Assembly (NCBI RefSeq): GCF_018860365.1
Contig: NZ_JAHKPO010000013.1
Location: forward strand, 62,001 to 126,000
Length of the DNA stretch: 64,000 nt
Direction of reading: 5' to 3'
Source of the DNA: Arenibacter algicola
GTDB lineage: Bacteria > Bacteroidota > Bacteroidia > Flavobacteriales > Flavobacteriaceae
The notes below the pieces were generated by a model, which did no database searches, had not been told where the DNA came from, and saw only the letters and a list, made by a program, of their open reading frames with translations. The position numbers and the translations under genes are program-made. Positions 54,416-63,892 of the stretch are shown here, in pieces; the first letter of the stretch is position 1; every line of letters starts with the position of its first letter.

Positions 54416-55069
54416 ATGTTGGATAAAAACGGAATAGCAAAACGCATTGCAAAGGAAGTAAAGGACGGATATTATGTAAACCTGGGAATAGGGATACCTA
54501 CTTTGGTGGCCAATTTTGTCAGGGATGATATCAGTGTGGAATTTCAAAGTGAAAACGGGGTGTTGGGAATGGGGCCTTTTCCTTTTGAAGGGGAAGAGGA
54601 TGCCGATATAATCAATGCAGGCAAACAGACCATCACAACACTGCCAGGAGCCTCGTTTTTCGACTCTGTAACGAGCTTTGGGATGATTCGTGGCCAACAT
54701 GTAGACCTTACCATTTTGGGAGCCATGGAGGTTTCTGAGAATGGTGATATTGCCAATTGGAAAATTCCGGGAAAAATGGTCAAGGGAATGGGTGGGGCCA
54801 TGGATCTGGTGGCTTCTGCTGAGAACATCATTGTTGCCATGATGCATACCAATAGGGCAGGCGAATCCAAGTTGTTAAAGAAATGCACTTTGCCATTAAC
54901 CGGAGTTGGGTGTGTAAAAAAGATTGTGACCAATTTGGCCGTACTGGATGTGACTCCCAAGGGATTTAAATTGTTGGAAAGGGCGCCTGGTGTTAGCGTT
55001 GATGAGATAGTGAAGGCTACTGAAGGGAATTTAATAGTAGAAGGCGATATCCCAGAGATGGATATTTAA
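54416..55069 (+). CDS. scoB: 3-oxoacid CoA-transferase subunit B
   Basis: Beta subunit of the ketoacid CoA transferase, 217 residues. The catalytic Glu is in [11 protein letters not shown] near 41-51, after [10 protein letters not shown] near 22-31. It should pair with ScoA despite the intervening gene. Read-through from the scoA promoter across the insert is the likely means of expression; no separate exact promoter box was seen in the insert. Confidence 0.94.
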   Translation: MLDKNGIAKRIAKEVKDGYYVNLGIGIPTLVANFVRDDISVEFQSENGVLGMGPFPFEGEEDADIINAGKQTITTLPGASFFDSVTSFGMIRGQHVDLTILGAMEVSENGDIANWKIPGKMVKGMGGAMDLVASAENIIVAMMHTNRAGESKLLKKCTLPLTGVGCVKKIVTNLAVLDVTPKGFKLLERAPGVSVDEIVKATEGNLIVEGDIPEMDI

Positions 55070-55314
55070 CGGGTATGTTCAATTAAGTGTATCATATTTT
55101 ATTGAATTTTTATTTTATAATACTCTTAAATGAACAGTCTCTATTTAACATTTTGGAAAGGGTATATATCGATCAAAATAACTATTTTTATATGCATACA
55201 ACAATTACTGTATGTTTCACAACAATTTTTTAAATGTTGCGTTTATCTGAATTATATTGCAATTAATAACAGAAGTTAAACCCCAAATTTAACAACTACT
55301 AAACCTAAATTATT

Positions 55315-55422
55315 ATGGAAGCCCAAATTAACCACACCCGCACTCAAAAAGAAATTCAAGTTTATCGAAATGACTTTTTCACAGGCATTGTAAGATTGAC
55401 AAAAAAATTATTTATGCTATAG
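55315..55422 (+). CDS. Short ORF (35 codons), possible leader peptide
   Basis: ATG 55315 to TAG 55422 reads MEAQINHTRTQKEIQVYRND... and ends KKLFML; basic, partly hydrophobic at the end. The leader before it (ACTACTAAACCTAAATTATT) is typical of Bacteroidota start regions. The stop codon sits in the centre of a perfect 18-bp palindrome and a terminator follows 19 bp later, ahead of an acetyltransferase gene. It may be a stand-alone small protein or a regulatory leader peptide. The upstream 55070-55314 stretch holds no gene. Family unknown. Confidence 0.5.
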   Translation: MEAQINHTRTQKEIQVYRNDFFTGIVRLTKKLFML

Positions 55423-55428
55423 CATAAA
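55411..55428. repeat. Perfect 18-bp palindrome over a stop codon
   Basis: TTTATGCTATAGCATAAA, self-complementary over its full length; the TAG stop of the 35-codon ORF is at its centre. TATGCT could also pair with AGCATA at 55447-55452 in the terminator stem. Confidence 0.75.
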
Positions 55429-55440
55429 TCAATAGTTTAC

Positions 55441-55476
55441 AAAGGGAGCATACTTTATAGTATTGCTCCCTTTTTT
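55441..55476 (+). terminator. Terminator between the short ORF and the GNAT gene
   Basis: AAAGGGAGCATACT / AGTATTGCTCCCTTT with loop TTAT and one bulged base, then a T run. A strong hairpin, 13 bp before the first possible start of the GNAT frame. Confidence 0.85.
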
Positions 55477-55524
55477 GTTTTGGAACAAATGAAAAGTCGT
55501 ATTTTTAAGGAGGAAAGCAAAGCA

Positions 55525-56058
55525 ATGAAAGTACATTTGAGGCCATGCTCCGTTACCGATTTGGGGGTTTTGGTTAATCTAGGCAGAAGGACCTTTATAG
55601 AGGCTTTTGAAAAGGACAATAAGCCGGAGGATTTTAAGGAATACCTGGATTCCGCTTTTGGCGAGGAAACGCTTTTGAAGGAACTCAAGGATATTAATTC
55701 ATCCTTTTATTTTATTTATGAGGATTCCAGTTTAGTGGGATACATAAAATTAAACGAAAAGGAAGCCCAATCGGATATTAAGGATATTGATTCCATAGAG
55801 TTGGAACGGATCTACGTTCTGGCAGAATTTCAAGGTCAAGGAATTGGGGAGTGGATACTACGGCAGGTAATATCCATTGCAAAAACCAAAAATAGGTTTT
55901 ATTTGTGGCTTGGTGTTTGGGAGCACAATCCTAAGGCCATTAAATTTTATCAAAGATTGGGGTTCTATAAGTTTGGTAGCCATCCTTATTTTATTGGTAA
56001 TGATGAGCAAACGGATTGGTTGATGCGGTTGGACCTTCAGGAGGGATTGTCGATATAA
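55525..56058 (+). CDS. GNAT family N-acetyltransferase
   Basis: Acetyl-CoA-dependent transferase, 177 residues. The acetyl-CoA loop is ERIYVLAEFQGQGIGEWIL (Q/RxxGxG/A as QGQGIG) near 93-111, and the following WLGVWEHNPKAIKFYQRLGF is the usual GNAT motif B. ATG 55525 has an unusually clear Shine-Dalgarno-like AAGGAGGA upstream and fits the family start (MKVHLRPC); an ATG at 55489 in the same frame would add 12 residues. Substrate unknown. Confidence 0.88.
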   Translation: MKVHLRPCSVTDLGVLVNLGRRTFIEAFEKDNKPEDFKEYLDSAFGEETLLKELKDINSSFYFIYEDSSLVGYIKLNEKEAQSDIKDIDSIELERIYVLAEFQGQGIGEWILRQVISIAKTKNRFYLWLGVWEHNPKAIKFYQRLGFYKFGSHPYFIGNDEQTDWLMRLDLQEGLSI

Positions 56059-56068
56059 ACCCTATATA

Positions 56069-57226
56069 TTAAAGCTTGCATAGAATTGCTGTGGCCTTTT
56101 CCAAAGTTTCGTTGGTCTTCGCGAAACAGAATCGCATTAAGTGATTATCAATCCCCATAGTATTGAACCCGGAAATAGGAATACTGGCTATTTGGAATTC
56201 CTTTACCAGACGTTCCGCAAATACTTCATCCAGTTCAAGGGTAATGTCACTAAAATCCACCAATTGAAAATAGGTTCCTTGGCTGGGATGTATTTTAAAT
56301 CTAGAATTGCTTAATCCGGAAAGAAAAAGATCGCGCTTATCCTGATAAAACTTGTTGAGACTAAGATAGTGTTCTGGTTCCTTTAAATAGGTGGCCAAAG
56401 CTTTTTGAACGGCATGGTCAGCACTAAATACATTAAACTGATGGGTTTTACGAAATTCGTGCATTAGTTCGGACGGGCCTGCACAATATCCCATTTTCCA
56501 GCCGGTTATATGAAAGGTTTTTCCGAAGGAACCACAGACAAAGGTGCGGGTGGCGAGGTCGTCGAATTTTGAAGCGCTTTCATGCTCAAGGTCATCAAAA
56601 ACAATATGTTCGTATACTTCATCGCTAATGACAATTATATCTGTTTTTTCAAGACTTTGCTGTAATTGAAGCATATCTTCTTTGGAGAATATGGTGCCAC
56701 TAGGATTGTGAGGGGTGTTAATTATGACCATTTTGGTTTTAGAGGTAATCTTGGAACGGAATTCTTCCCAGTCCACCTTAAAATCGATATTGTTTAGTTG
56801 TACAAATACTGGAATGCCCCCATTGACTTCAATGGCGGGCTCATAACAGTCGTATGCAGGCTTAATGACTACAACCTCATCACCATGGCTTATAAATGCC
56901 GTAATGATGGTAAAAATGGCCTGTGTGGCACCTATGGTCACGGTTATTTCGCTGTCCGGATTGTAGTGTCTACCATAGAGTTGTTCAATTTTTTCTGCAA
57001 TTTTTTCGCGAAGTTCCAGGACACCTGCCATAGGGGCATATTGATTGTAGCCCTGTTTCATGGCCTGTGTTACCAAATCTATCAAGGAAGGATCGGGCTC
57101 AAAATTCGGGAAGCCCTGTGATAGATTTATGGCGTTGTGTTTTTGCGCCAATAGCCCCATGGTGGTAAAAATCGTAGTTTTTACATTGGGAAGCTTAGAG
57201 AATATTTTGTGGCTATATTTGGGCAT
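56069..57226 (-). CDS. PLP aminotransferase, methionine/kynurenine type (YbdL-like)
   Basis: Class I fold-type I aminotransferase, 385 residues. The PLP Lys is in SFGKTFHITGWKMGY near 234-248; NTPHNPSG near 168-175 and the SDEVYEH motif near 198-204 are intact. The N-terminal INLSQGFPNFEPDP is typical of the methionine aminotransferase / kynurenine aminotransferase group. Role: probably methionine salvage from ketomethiobutyrate. Convergent with the GNAT gene (10-bp gap). Confidence 0.92.
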   Translation of the reverse strand: MPKYSHKIFSKLPNVKTTIFTTMGLLAQKHNAINLSQGFPNFEPDPSLIDLVTQAMKQGYNQYAPMAGVLELREKIAEKIEQLYGRHYNPDSEITVTIGATQAIFTIITAFISHGDEVVVIKPAYDCYEPAIEVNGGIPVFVQLNNIDFKVDWEEFRSKITSKTKMVIINTPHNPSGTIFSKEDMLQLQQSLEKTDIIVISDEVYEHIVFDDLEHESASKFDDLATRTFVCGSFGKTFHITGWKMGYCAGPSELMHEFRKTHQFNVFSADHAVQKALATYLKEPEHYLSLNKFYQDKRDLFLSGLSNSRFKIHPSQGTYFQLVDFSDITLELDEVFAERLVKEFQIASIPISGFNTMGIDNHLMRFCFAKTNETLEKATAILCKL

Positions 57227-57256
57227 TTGAGAGCGTTTTAATTTGTTATAGGTAGA

Positions 57257-57730
57257 TTAGGATTGCTGCGTTTGTAAATGCTGAATTACCTGATCTAGAC
57301 ATTGATCCAATTCTTTCTTAATTTCCCTCTCCCAAAATCTGAAAACGGTATAGCCCAATTGTTGTAGCTCTTGGTTCACTTCCTTATCCCGTTGAATATT
57401 ACGTTCAATTTTTGGAATCCAGAACTCTTTGTTTGTTTTAATTTTTTGTTTCCTTTCTTTCCAGTTATAACCATGCCAGTATTCCCCATCTATAAAAATA
57501 ACGGTTTTGTATTTTTTTAGGACTATATCGGGTTTGCCTATCAACCTCTTGTAGTCAATTCTATACCGATATCCTTCGGCCCATAGAGCCTTTCTAAATT
57601 TCAATTCGGGTATAGTGTTTTTGCCACGGATCTTTCCCATCATCTTGGAGCGTTCCGGAGTGGTATAAAAACCGGACTCTTCATTAAAACGCGGAACTAT
57701 TATCCGTTCTTCCTTATATTCCTTGTTCAT
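57257..57730 (-). CDS. vsr: Vsr-like endonuclease lacking zinc ligands
   Basis: Very-short-patch-repair-type nuclease, 157 residues. TTPERSKMMGKIRGKNTIPE at 23-42 contains the RSxxM motif and Glu42 (E. coli Glu25); Asp68 in KPDIV equals catalytic Asp51 and His86 equals His69. E. coli zinc ligands Cys66, His71, Cys73, Cys117 are replaced by Glu83, Tyr88, Trp90 and Arg135, and His64 by Asp81. Such proteins may be a metal-site-free subgroup common in Bacteroidota. No cytosine methyltransferase is adjacent, so a Dcm link is unsupported. Stop 31 bp before the aminotransferase. Confidence 0.88.
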   Translation of the reverse strand: MNKEYKEERIIVPRFNEESGFYTTPERSKMMGKIRGKNTIPELKFRKALWAEGYRYRIDYKRLIGKPDIVLKKYKTVIFIDGEYWHGYNWKERKQKIKTNKEFWIPKIERNIQRDKEVNQELQQLGYTVFRFWEREIKKELDQCLDQVIQHLQTQQS

Positions 57731-57766
57731 ACTTAAAGATACTTGATTTTTAAAATATGAATAAAC

Positions 57767-57796
57767 AAAAACCCCATTCCTGAAAAGGGATGGGGT
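57767..57796 (-). terminator. Terminator of the sdhCAB operon
   Basis: On the minus strand ACCCCATCCC / GGAATGGGGT (one G-U pair), six-base loop, then a T run; 38 bp after the sdhB stop. Confidence 0.85.
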
Positions 57797-57833
57797 CTGT
57801 TTCTTTAGATTATAAATTATATTGTAATCCGTA

Positions 57834-58580
57834 CTATCCTTTTATGCTGGCACTGAAAAACTCCCTGTTCATACGGGCAATGTTTTCCAGGGAAATTCCT
57901 TTCGGACATTCTACCTCACAAGCACCTGTATTGGTACAGTTTCCAAATCCTTCCAAATCCATTTGAGCAACCATATTTTTCACTCTGTCCGTAGCCTCAA
58001 CCCGTCCTTGCGGAAGTAATGCGTATTGGGATACTTTGGCCCCAACAAATAACATGGCAGAGGAATTTTTACAACTTGCTACGCAGGCGCCACAACCAAT
58101 ACAGGTAGCGGCATCCATGGCGGTATCGGCCGAATGCTTATCTATTGGAATGGCATTGGCGTCTTGGGTATTTCCAGAGGTGTTGACCGATATATAACCA
58201 CCAGCCTGTTGAATACGATCAAATGAACTGCGGTCTACGACCAAATCCTTGATAACCGGAAAGGCTTTTGCCCTAAACGGTTCAATGGTAATGGTATCAC
58301 CATCCTTGAACATTCTCATATGCAACTGACATGTGGTAACCCCCCTATCCGGGCCATGGGCTTCCCCATTGATGTACATAGAGCACATACCGCAAATACC
58401 TTCGCGACAGTCATGGTCAAAAGCAACAGGCTCTTCCCCTTTATTGGTTAGCTGTTCGTTTAAAACATCCATCATTTCCAAGAAAGACATGTGTTCTGAA
58501 ATCTCAGTCACTTTATAATCGACCATTTTACCTTTGTCCTGTGGTCCTTTCTGTCTCCAAATTTTTAATGTAAGATTCAT
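57834..58580 (-). CDS. sdhB: Succinate dehydrogenase iron-sulfur subunit
   Basis: Carries electrons from FAD to quinone through three clusters. The [2Fe-2S] Cys are in CREGICGMC and the later Cys near 85; the [4Fe-4S]/[3Fe-4S] Cys are in [11 protein letters not shown] and [14 protein letters not shown]. Length 248 is typical of the Bacteroidota/Epsilon type. Last gene of sdhCAB; the 72-bp gap before it contains a palindromic repeat. Converts succinate to fumarate in the TCA cycle and respiratory chain. Confidence 0.96.
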   Translation of the reverse strand: MNLTLKIWRQKGPQDKGKMVDYKVTEISEHMSFLEMMDVLNEQLTNKGEEPVAFDHDCREGICGMCSMYINGEAHGPDRGVTTCQLHMRMFKDGDTITIEPFRAKAFPVIKDLVVDRSSFDRIQQAGGYISVNTSGNTQDANAIPIDKHSADTAMDAATCIGCGACVASCKNSSAMLFVGAKVSQYALLPQGRVEATDRVKNMVAQMDLEGFGNCTNTGACEVECPKGISLENIARMNREFFSASIKG

Positions 58581-58586
58581 ATCTTA

Positions 58587-58650
58587 AGTATTGAGTAATG
58601 AGTACTAAGTAGTGAGATTTCTAATATCTCACTTCTAATATCTCAATACT
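58587..58650. repeat. REP-like palindrome between sdhA and sdhB
   Basis: Outer arms AGTATTGAG (58587-58595) / CTCAATACT (58642-58650) and inner arms AGTGAGA (58611-58617) / TCTCACT (58627-58633), plus a direct repeat CTAATATCTCA (58621-58631, 58635-58645). It fills nearly the whole intercistronic gap. Such TGAG/CTCA-rich elements are, I believe, dispersed in flavobacterial genomes. Confidence 0.75.
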
Positions 58651-58652
58651 AT

Positions 58653-60668
58653 TTATTTATAACTTCTTTGTTTTAATTCTATATCCTTAAATTCCAATTG
58701 CTCTTTGTGCAAAACGGCATCCGAAGGTTCCCCTTTGTATTCCCAGGCAGCTACGAACGCATAGTCCTTATCGTTACGTTTTGCTTCCCCTTTTTGCTCT
58801 CCATCGATTTCTACCGACTCCTCACGGAAATGTCCACCACAGGATTCCTCGCGCATTAAGGCATCTTTGGCAAACAATTCTCCCAATTCCAAGAAATCTG
58901 CCACTCTTCCTGCTTTCTCCAATTCCGGATTCATCTCATTGGCGGAACCAGGGACTTTTACTTCCTTATAGAACTCTTCACGAATAGCCTTAATTTCTGC
59001 AATGGCTTCCTTGAGGCCTTGAGCGTTACGGGACATACCACATTTGTCCCACATAACTTTACCTAAACGTTTATGGAAATAATCTACTGAATGCGTTCCT
59101 TTATTATTGACAAAGAAATTAATCCTTTCGGTTACTTCTTTTTCCGCTGCGTCAAATTCGGGAGAGTCTGTTGGAATTTTACCTGTCCTAATTTCATGGG
59201 AAAGGTAATCACCTATAGTGTACGGCAACACAAAATAACCATCGGCCAAGCCTTGCATTAATGCAGATGCTCCCAAACGGTTGGCACCATGATCGGAGAA
59301 ATTTGCCTCTCCAATACAATACAATCCTTCTACGGTAGTCATTAGGTTGTAATCTACCCAAACTCCGCCCATGGTATAGTGGGTTGCAGGATAGATCATC
59401 ATTGGGGTCTTATATGGATTTTCATCTACGATTTTCTCGTACATCTGAAATAGGTTTCCATATTTTTCTTCTACTACTGCTTCGCCCAGTGCTGTAATTT
59501 TTTCTTTGGACGCATTTTGTATTCCGTGAATTTTAGCCTGTTCCAAACCGTATCTTTCTATAGCGGACTTAAAATCCAGATATACGGCTTCCCCAGTGGC
59601 GTTGACACCATATCCGGCATCACATCTTTCTTTCGCTGCTCTGGAAGCCACGTCACGTGGCACCAAGTTTCCAAAGGCGGGATATCTTCTTTCTAGATAG
59701 TAATCCCTTTGATCCTCGCTCAACTGGGTAGGTTTTAATTTGCCTTCCCTAATGGCCAATACATCTTCCATATTTTTAGGGACCCAAATACGTCCATCAT
59801 TTCTTAATGATTCGGACATTAAGGTCAATTTGGACTGATAGTCTCCCGAGCGTGGGATACAGGTTGGGTGAATTTGGGTATAACAAGGGTTGGCGAAAAA
59901 GGCACCCTTTTTATGTATTTTCCATGCTGCTGTGGCGTTAGATCCCATGGCATTTGTAGAGAGGAAATATACATTTCCATAACCCCCGGATGCAATTACT
60001 ACGGCGTGTGCGGAATGGCGCTCTATTTCCCCGGTAACCAAGTTACGGGCTATAATACCACGAGCCTTGCCATTAACCTTTACAACATCCAGCATTTCGT
60101 GCCTGTTGTACATTTCTATTTTCCCACGGGCAATCTGTCTGTTCATGGCAGAATATGCCCCTAACAATAATTGTTGTCCTGTTTGTCCTTTAGCGTAAAA
60201 CGTACGGGAAACCAAAACACCACCAAAAGAACGGTTGTCCAATAATCCACCATAATCCCGAGCAAAAGGTACCCCTTGTGCTACACATTGATCAATGATA
60301 TTGGCCGAAACCTCTGCCAAACGATATACGTTGGCCTCACGTGAACGGTAATCCCCACCTTTTACAGTATCGTAAAACAAGCGATAGGTAGAATCCCCAT
60401 CCCCTTGATAGTTTTTTGCGGCATTAATACCCCCTTGGGCAGCAATGGAATGCGCCCTACGCGGGGAATCCTGATAGCAGAATGCTTTGACCCTATAACC
60501 TAGCTCGGCCAAGGTTGCAGCGGCAGAACCTCCTGCAAGGCCAGTACCAACAACAATAACGTCGATGTTTCGCTTATTCGCAGGATTTACCAAGTTTATT
60601 TTATCCTTATAGGTAGTCCATTTATCCTTTAATGGGCCTTTTGGTATTTTAGAATCCAATACAGACAT
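58653..60668 (-). CDS. sdhA: Succinate dehydrogenase flavoprotein subunit
   Basis: Catalytic FAD subunit, 671 residues. The dinucleotide fold [18 protein letters not shown] is near 42-59, the His that holds FAD covalently is in [13 protein letters not shown] near 71-83, and [14 protein letters not shown] and the substrate loop HxxxGG region [10 protein letters not shown] near 400 are present. Longer than E. coli SdhA (588) as in other Bacteroidota. Starts 12 bp after sdhC. Confidence 0.96.
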   Translation of the reverse strand: MSVLDSKIPKGPLKDKWTTYKDKINLVNPANKRNIDVIVVGTGLAGGSAAATLAELGYRVKAFCYQDSPRRAHSIAAQGGINAAKNYQGDGDSTYRLFYDTVKGGDYRSREANVYRLAEVSANIIDQCVAQGVPFARDYGGLLDNRSFGGVLVSRTFYAKGQTGQQLLLGAYSAMNRQIARGKIEMYNRHEMLDVVKVNGKARGIIARNLVTGEIERHSAHAVVIASGGYGNVYFLSTNAMGSNATAAWKIHKKGAFFANPCYTQIHPTCIPRSGDYQSKLTLMSESLRNDGRIWVPKNMEDVLAIREGKLKPTQLSEDQRDYYLERRYPAFGNLVPRDVASRAAKERCDAGYGVNATGEAVYLDFKSAIERYGLEQAKIHGIQNASKEKITALGEAVVEEKYGNLFQMYEKIVDENPYKTPMMIYPATHYTMGGVWVDYNLMTTVEGLYCIGEANFSDHGANRLGASALMQGLADGYFVLPYTIGDYLSHEIRTGKIPTDSPEFDAAEKEVTERINFFVNNKGTHSVDYFHKRLGKVMWDKCGMSRNAQGLKEAIAEIKAIREEFYKEVKVPGSANEMNPELEKAGRVADFLELGELFAKDALMREESCGGHFREESVEIDGEQKGEAKRNDKDYAFVAAWEYKGEPSDAVLHKEQLEFKDIELKQRSYK

Positions 60669-60680
60669 AGAATTGTATTA

Positions 60681-61358
60681 TTAATGGTTAAAATGGTGAA
60701 AAAGTGCAATGAAAATAAATCCTAACGGAATTAAAACAGCGTAAGCCTTTCCAAATCCTTTTAACCCTTTTACATATTTATTGTTGGCACCAACAGACTG
60801 AAATGCTGAACTAAAGCCGTGAAGTAGGTGCAATGAAAGAAAAATAAAACCTATACAATAAAGGGCAACCCTCCAAATAGGCTCAAATTTATGGACCAGT
60901 TCTTCGTAATAACGGTAACCCTCCCCATCGGCTAGTAGGCCGGACATGTCTCCTTGAATATATTTTGTGTTTATTTCAGGAAACCAGAAATCCACGAAAT
61001 GTATGATCAAGAAAACAAGGATGAAGCCACCGCTCCATATCATATTTCTGCTCATCCAAGTGGAATTGGCAGCACCGTTGTTTTTGGCATACTTTATGGC
61101 ACGGGCATTTTTATTCTTTATTTCCAATACAAACCCCATAACAAAATGATAGACAACCCCAAAAAGCAGTACAGGTTGCAGCCCGTATTGTACCAAGGCA
61201 TTGGTGCCCATAAAATGTGAGGTTTCATTAAAAGTATCCGGACTAAGAACAGACAGGATATTAATGGCAAAATGTTGAAGTATAAAGATCATTAAGAAAA
61301 AGGCGGAAAGGGCCATGGTGTACTTTCTGCCTATAGAAGAGTTTAAAAATCCACTCAT
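60681..61358 (-). CDS. sdhC: Succinate dehydrogenase cytochrome b subunit
   Basis: Single membrane anchor of the diheme type: 225 residues with five predicted helices (about 12-35, 58-80, 105-125, 155-178 and 198-220), and His residues in helices (HFAIN, HFVMG, HFVDF, HLLHG) as heme ligands. No sdhD gene exists; this is the B. subtilis/Wolinella-like anchor. First gene of the operon and supported by the best-spaced minus-strand promoter in the window. Confidence 0.94.
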   Translation of the reverse strand: MSGFLNSSIGRKYTMALSAFFLMIFILQHFAINILSVLSPDTFNETSHFMGTNALVQYGLQPVLLFGVVYHFVMGFVLEIKNKNARAIKYAKNNGAANSTWMSRNMIWSGGFILVFLIIHFVDFWFPEINTKYIQGDMSGLLADGEGYRYYEELVHKFEPIWRVALYCIGFIFLSLHLLHGFSSAFQSVGANNKYVKGLKGFGKAYAVLIPLGFIFIALFHHFNH

Positions 61359-61377
61359 TAGTTATTTGTTTTGATTA

Positions 61378-61409
61378 CAAATTTACTCCACAAACGAGTT
61401 ACCAACAAA
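61378..61409 (-). promoter_or_regulatory. Promoter of the sdhCAB operon
   Basis: Minus-strand TTTG (61406-61409), 20 bp, TAAATTTG (61378-61385), then 19 bp to ATG 61358: both Bacteroidota boxes at proper distance. Confidence 0.7.
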
Positions 61410-61735
61410 TTTTGTTGAATTTATGTACAGTATTTAGAACCAATTTAAAGAAATCCACAATTTTATTGAGGAAATACTATAAATCTTTTTTCATCCAACT
61501 TCAAAAATAGTTGGGTAAAGGAAATGTTTTCCTTGAGCAATCTTTTTAGATGACTTTTTATTTACCGCATATAAAATGCTGGTTTGTAGAAAAGTGCTGA
61601 TGTAAAATCTCAAACAATTGTTGTTTATTTTGAAGGTTTTTTCTTGTTAAAATATTTGATTCCCATTGGTTCGTCCATACTTTTATTGGTTTCCAAACGT
61701 TAGAAACTAACCGAATTATAAATTGGGATAACTGG
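61410..61735. other. Gene-free stretch, 326 bp
   Basis: AT-rich spacer between the sdh promoter and a plus-strand gene. Two short hairpins (CCAACT/AGTTGG, 61495-61514; AAGGAAA/TTTTCCTT, 61518-61534) are too small to name. No frame or exact promoter box for the plus-strand gene. Confidence 0.4.
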
Positions 61736-62101
61736 ATGGTATTCTGGAAGAACTGGTCTTTAAATATTAAATTCTCTTTAATTGCTTTTTTTATAACGGC
61801 AATATTGGGCCTTGTAAGTATGGGTGCTTTGGGAGGTTTGTTGTATTACCCGGTTTCTTTCCTGTTTGCCTCTTATCCCACTCTAAATGATTGGAGTGGC
61901 GATTGGGTGTGGCCCAGTGTTATTATGGTGGGCATGTTATGGTCCTTTGGTTTTGTGTTTGGCGCGGTGGCCTGGTACTACATCCAAAAAATAACCCAAT
62001 CCAAAGTGCTGCTTGTAGGTGCATACTTACTTATACTTTGGTTATGGGCGGCATTGCTCTGGTGCTGGATGATTAAGGTGAATTTAGATCAACTAACCTA
62101 G
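61736..62101 (+). CDS. Hypothetical membrane protein, 121 aa
   Basis: Three predicted membrane helices (about 12-36, 58-82 and 90-112), rich in Trp and Gly, with Pro-containing loops; few charged residues. I do not recognise the family. It stands alone, plus strand, between the sdh promoter and the convergent M28 peptidase gene (69-bp gap, no clear terminator). The ATG at 61736 fits since the first helix starts 11 residues later. Confidence 0.65.
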   Translation: MVFWKNWSLNIKFSLIAFFITAILGLVSMGALGGLLYYPVSFLFASYPTLNDWSGDWVWPSVIMVGMLWSFGFVFGAVAWYYIQKITQSKVLLVGAYLLILWLWAALLWCWMIKVNLDQLT

Positions 62102-62170
62102 TGGCATTAAGAGTTAATGGTGATGGACGATTAGAATTTTTTTATGATGCCTAGAAATATCCCAGCAAGC

Positions 62171-63892
62171 TTATTTTTCCAATTCTGCGACAAACATTTT
62201 TGATTGGGACTCAATTGTAGCCTGGGCCTCTAAAATGGCTTTATCCAAAATTACCGTATTTTCCGGGGAGGCCAAGTCTGTTGTAGATGCAATGGCCTTT
62301 AAATACCAATCTTCCCAAGCTTTTATTATATCTATCTCACTTTCCAAGAGGTTTCCGGCTTTGATGGATTTTTCACTGAGCAGAAATTCCTCAGAAAGGC
62401 GATTTGTTGCCGCATCCCGTACTATTTTAACGATATCCATTGCTGAATAAGAATCACCATTTACTAAGGTTAGGGCACTTGCCAAGGCTGCAATGCTTAC
62501 ATTTTTAAGTGTTTCTTGGGAGACCTTATCCAATCTATCGTTATCGGTATGATAAAACTGATCTGTAAAATGCCAAAATAATAATCCGGGTATATTGTTG
62601 TCCAAAAATGGGGTATGGTCACTACCACCTTCATAAGGATTGGTATTTACTTCCCAATGGGCAACCTTCCCCTGCTTCAAAAAATTATGGATCATATAGT
62701 CATTTAGGTAATGGGGCTTCATATCCTCCATGGTAAGCAGATTGCCGCCCCATTCTGTATGTTTGTCTTTCCCCCTGGTCCATATGGCACTTGGGTCCGG
62801 CATTTTTTCAATTAAAAACGAGCCCCCTGTAATAGCCGTGTTTTCTCCGACCATATCCAAGCTTAGCCCCCATTTTATGCCCTTGGCCCTTTTTTCATTT
62901 TCTTGAAGGTATCTTTTTGTAGATATAATTTCATCACCCCAAATAAAGGTCATGGTACGCTGTGCATCAATACTTTCATTTCTGATTAATTTGGCAGCTA
63001 CTGTGGCCATTTCCAATTGGGCGCCCACTCCACTGGCATTATCGTTGGCACCAGGTTCCTGTATATGGGCGCTGAACACTAGGCGTTCTTCTGGCATTTC
63101 GGAGCCCTTTATATCGGCAACCAATGTTAGTTCTTCGGAAGGATAGATTTTGCTGGAAATATTTACCTTGGCATATACTTTTCCTTTTTCCAATGCCGCC
63201 TTTAGCCTTTCTTTGGCCCTATAGGAAAGGGCAATGCCCCAAGTGTTTTTGGGATCGAATTTCAAGCTTCGGAATTGAATGGAATTTACATTTTTTTCAG
63301 GGTTCAAATAGTCGGGATTATCATAGGTGACCATACCCAAAGCACCTTTTTTTAAAACCCCTTCCTTATAAATTTCGGTAGCCTGTGTTTCCGTAAAAAT
63401 AATTTTTCCTTTTACAGAAATGCTTTGAAGATCATTTATGTCCTTAACATAAATAACTTCTGCAGTTGTTCCATTACTCGGAGTCGATATTGAATTTAAA
63501 TAGACCATGTTCCTATTGGAGGTGTAGGATAGCAATGGGTTATTTTCCCCAATCAGGGTAACGTTTGCATCTACAATTTCCCAAGTGGGATGTTGCAAGG
63601 GCCTTTTTTCCAATCTGTAGGTAAACCGATCTGTTTTGGATGCGTTTTCCTCCAAGACATAACCTGCGGCTTTCAAGGATTCTGCCACTTTTTGGATGCT
63701 CTTATTAAAACCTTCATTGCCTACCACTCGCCAAAATTGTTCTATGAATGCGGTGGTTTCATAGGCCTGTTCCCCGCTAAGGTTGTTCCTGAGGATATCT
63801 AAATAATCGTCTGTAGTAACTGCAGAATTTTTTGTTTGTGCCCAGCTTAGGGTAACCGCACTTATCAATAAAAGAACTAGATTTTTAGTCAT
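62171..63892 (-). CDS. M28 family zinc metallopeptidase with PA domain
   Basis: Probable secreted aminopeptidase-type enzyme, 573 residues, signal peptide (MTKNLVLLLISAVTLSWAQ), a PA insert (about 120-240) and the M28 core (about 265-470). Zinc ligands His276, Asp284 (PGANDNASG), Glu321, Asp346 and His448 are visible. The usual HxD reads HIQ, and the Glu-Glu pair with the catalytic base reads Asp320-Glu321. ATG 63892 begins the signal peptide; an open frame 16 codons further is not used. C-terminal helical tail. The right edge (63893-64000) has no gene. Confidence 0.88.
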   Translation of the reverse strand: MTKNLVLLLISAVTLSWAQTKNSAVTTDDYLDILRNNLSGEQAYETTAFIEQFWRVVGNEGFNKSIQKVAESLKAAGYVLEENASKTDRFTYRLEKRPLQHPTWEIVDANVTLIGENNPLLSYTSNRNMVYLNSISTPSNGTTAEVIYVKDINDLQSISVKGKIIFTETQATEIYKEGVLKKGALGMVTYDNPDYLNPEKNVNSIQFRSLKFDPKNTWGIALSYRAKERLKAALEKGKVYAKVNISSKIYPSEELTLVADIKGSEMPEERLVFSAHIQEPGANDNASGVGAQLEMATVAAKLIRNESIDAQRTMTFIWGDEIISTKRYLQENEKRAKGIKWGLSLDMVGENTAITGGSFLIEKMPDPSAIWTRGKDKHTEWGGNLLTMEDMKPHYLNDYMIHNFLKQGKVAHWEVNTNPYEGGSDHTPFLDNNIPGLLFWHFTDQFYHTDNDRLDKVSQETLKNVSIAALASALTLVNGDSYSAMDIVKIVRDAATNRLSEEFLLSEKSIKAGNLLESEIDIIKAWEDWYLKAIASTTDLASPENTVILDKAILEAQATIESQSKMFVAELEK

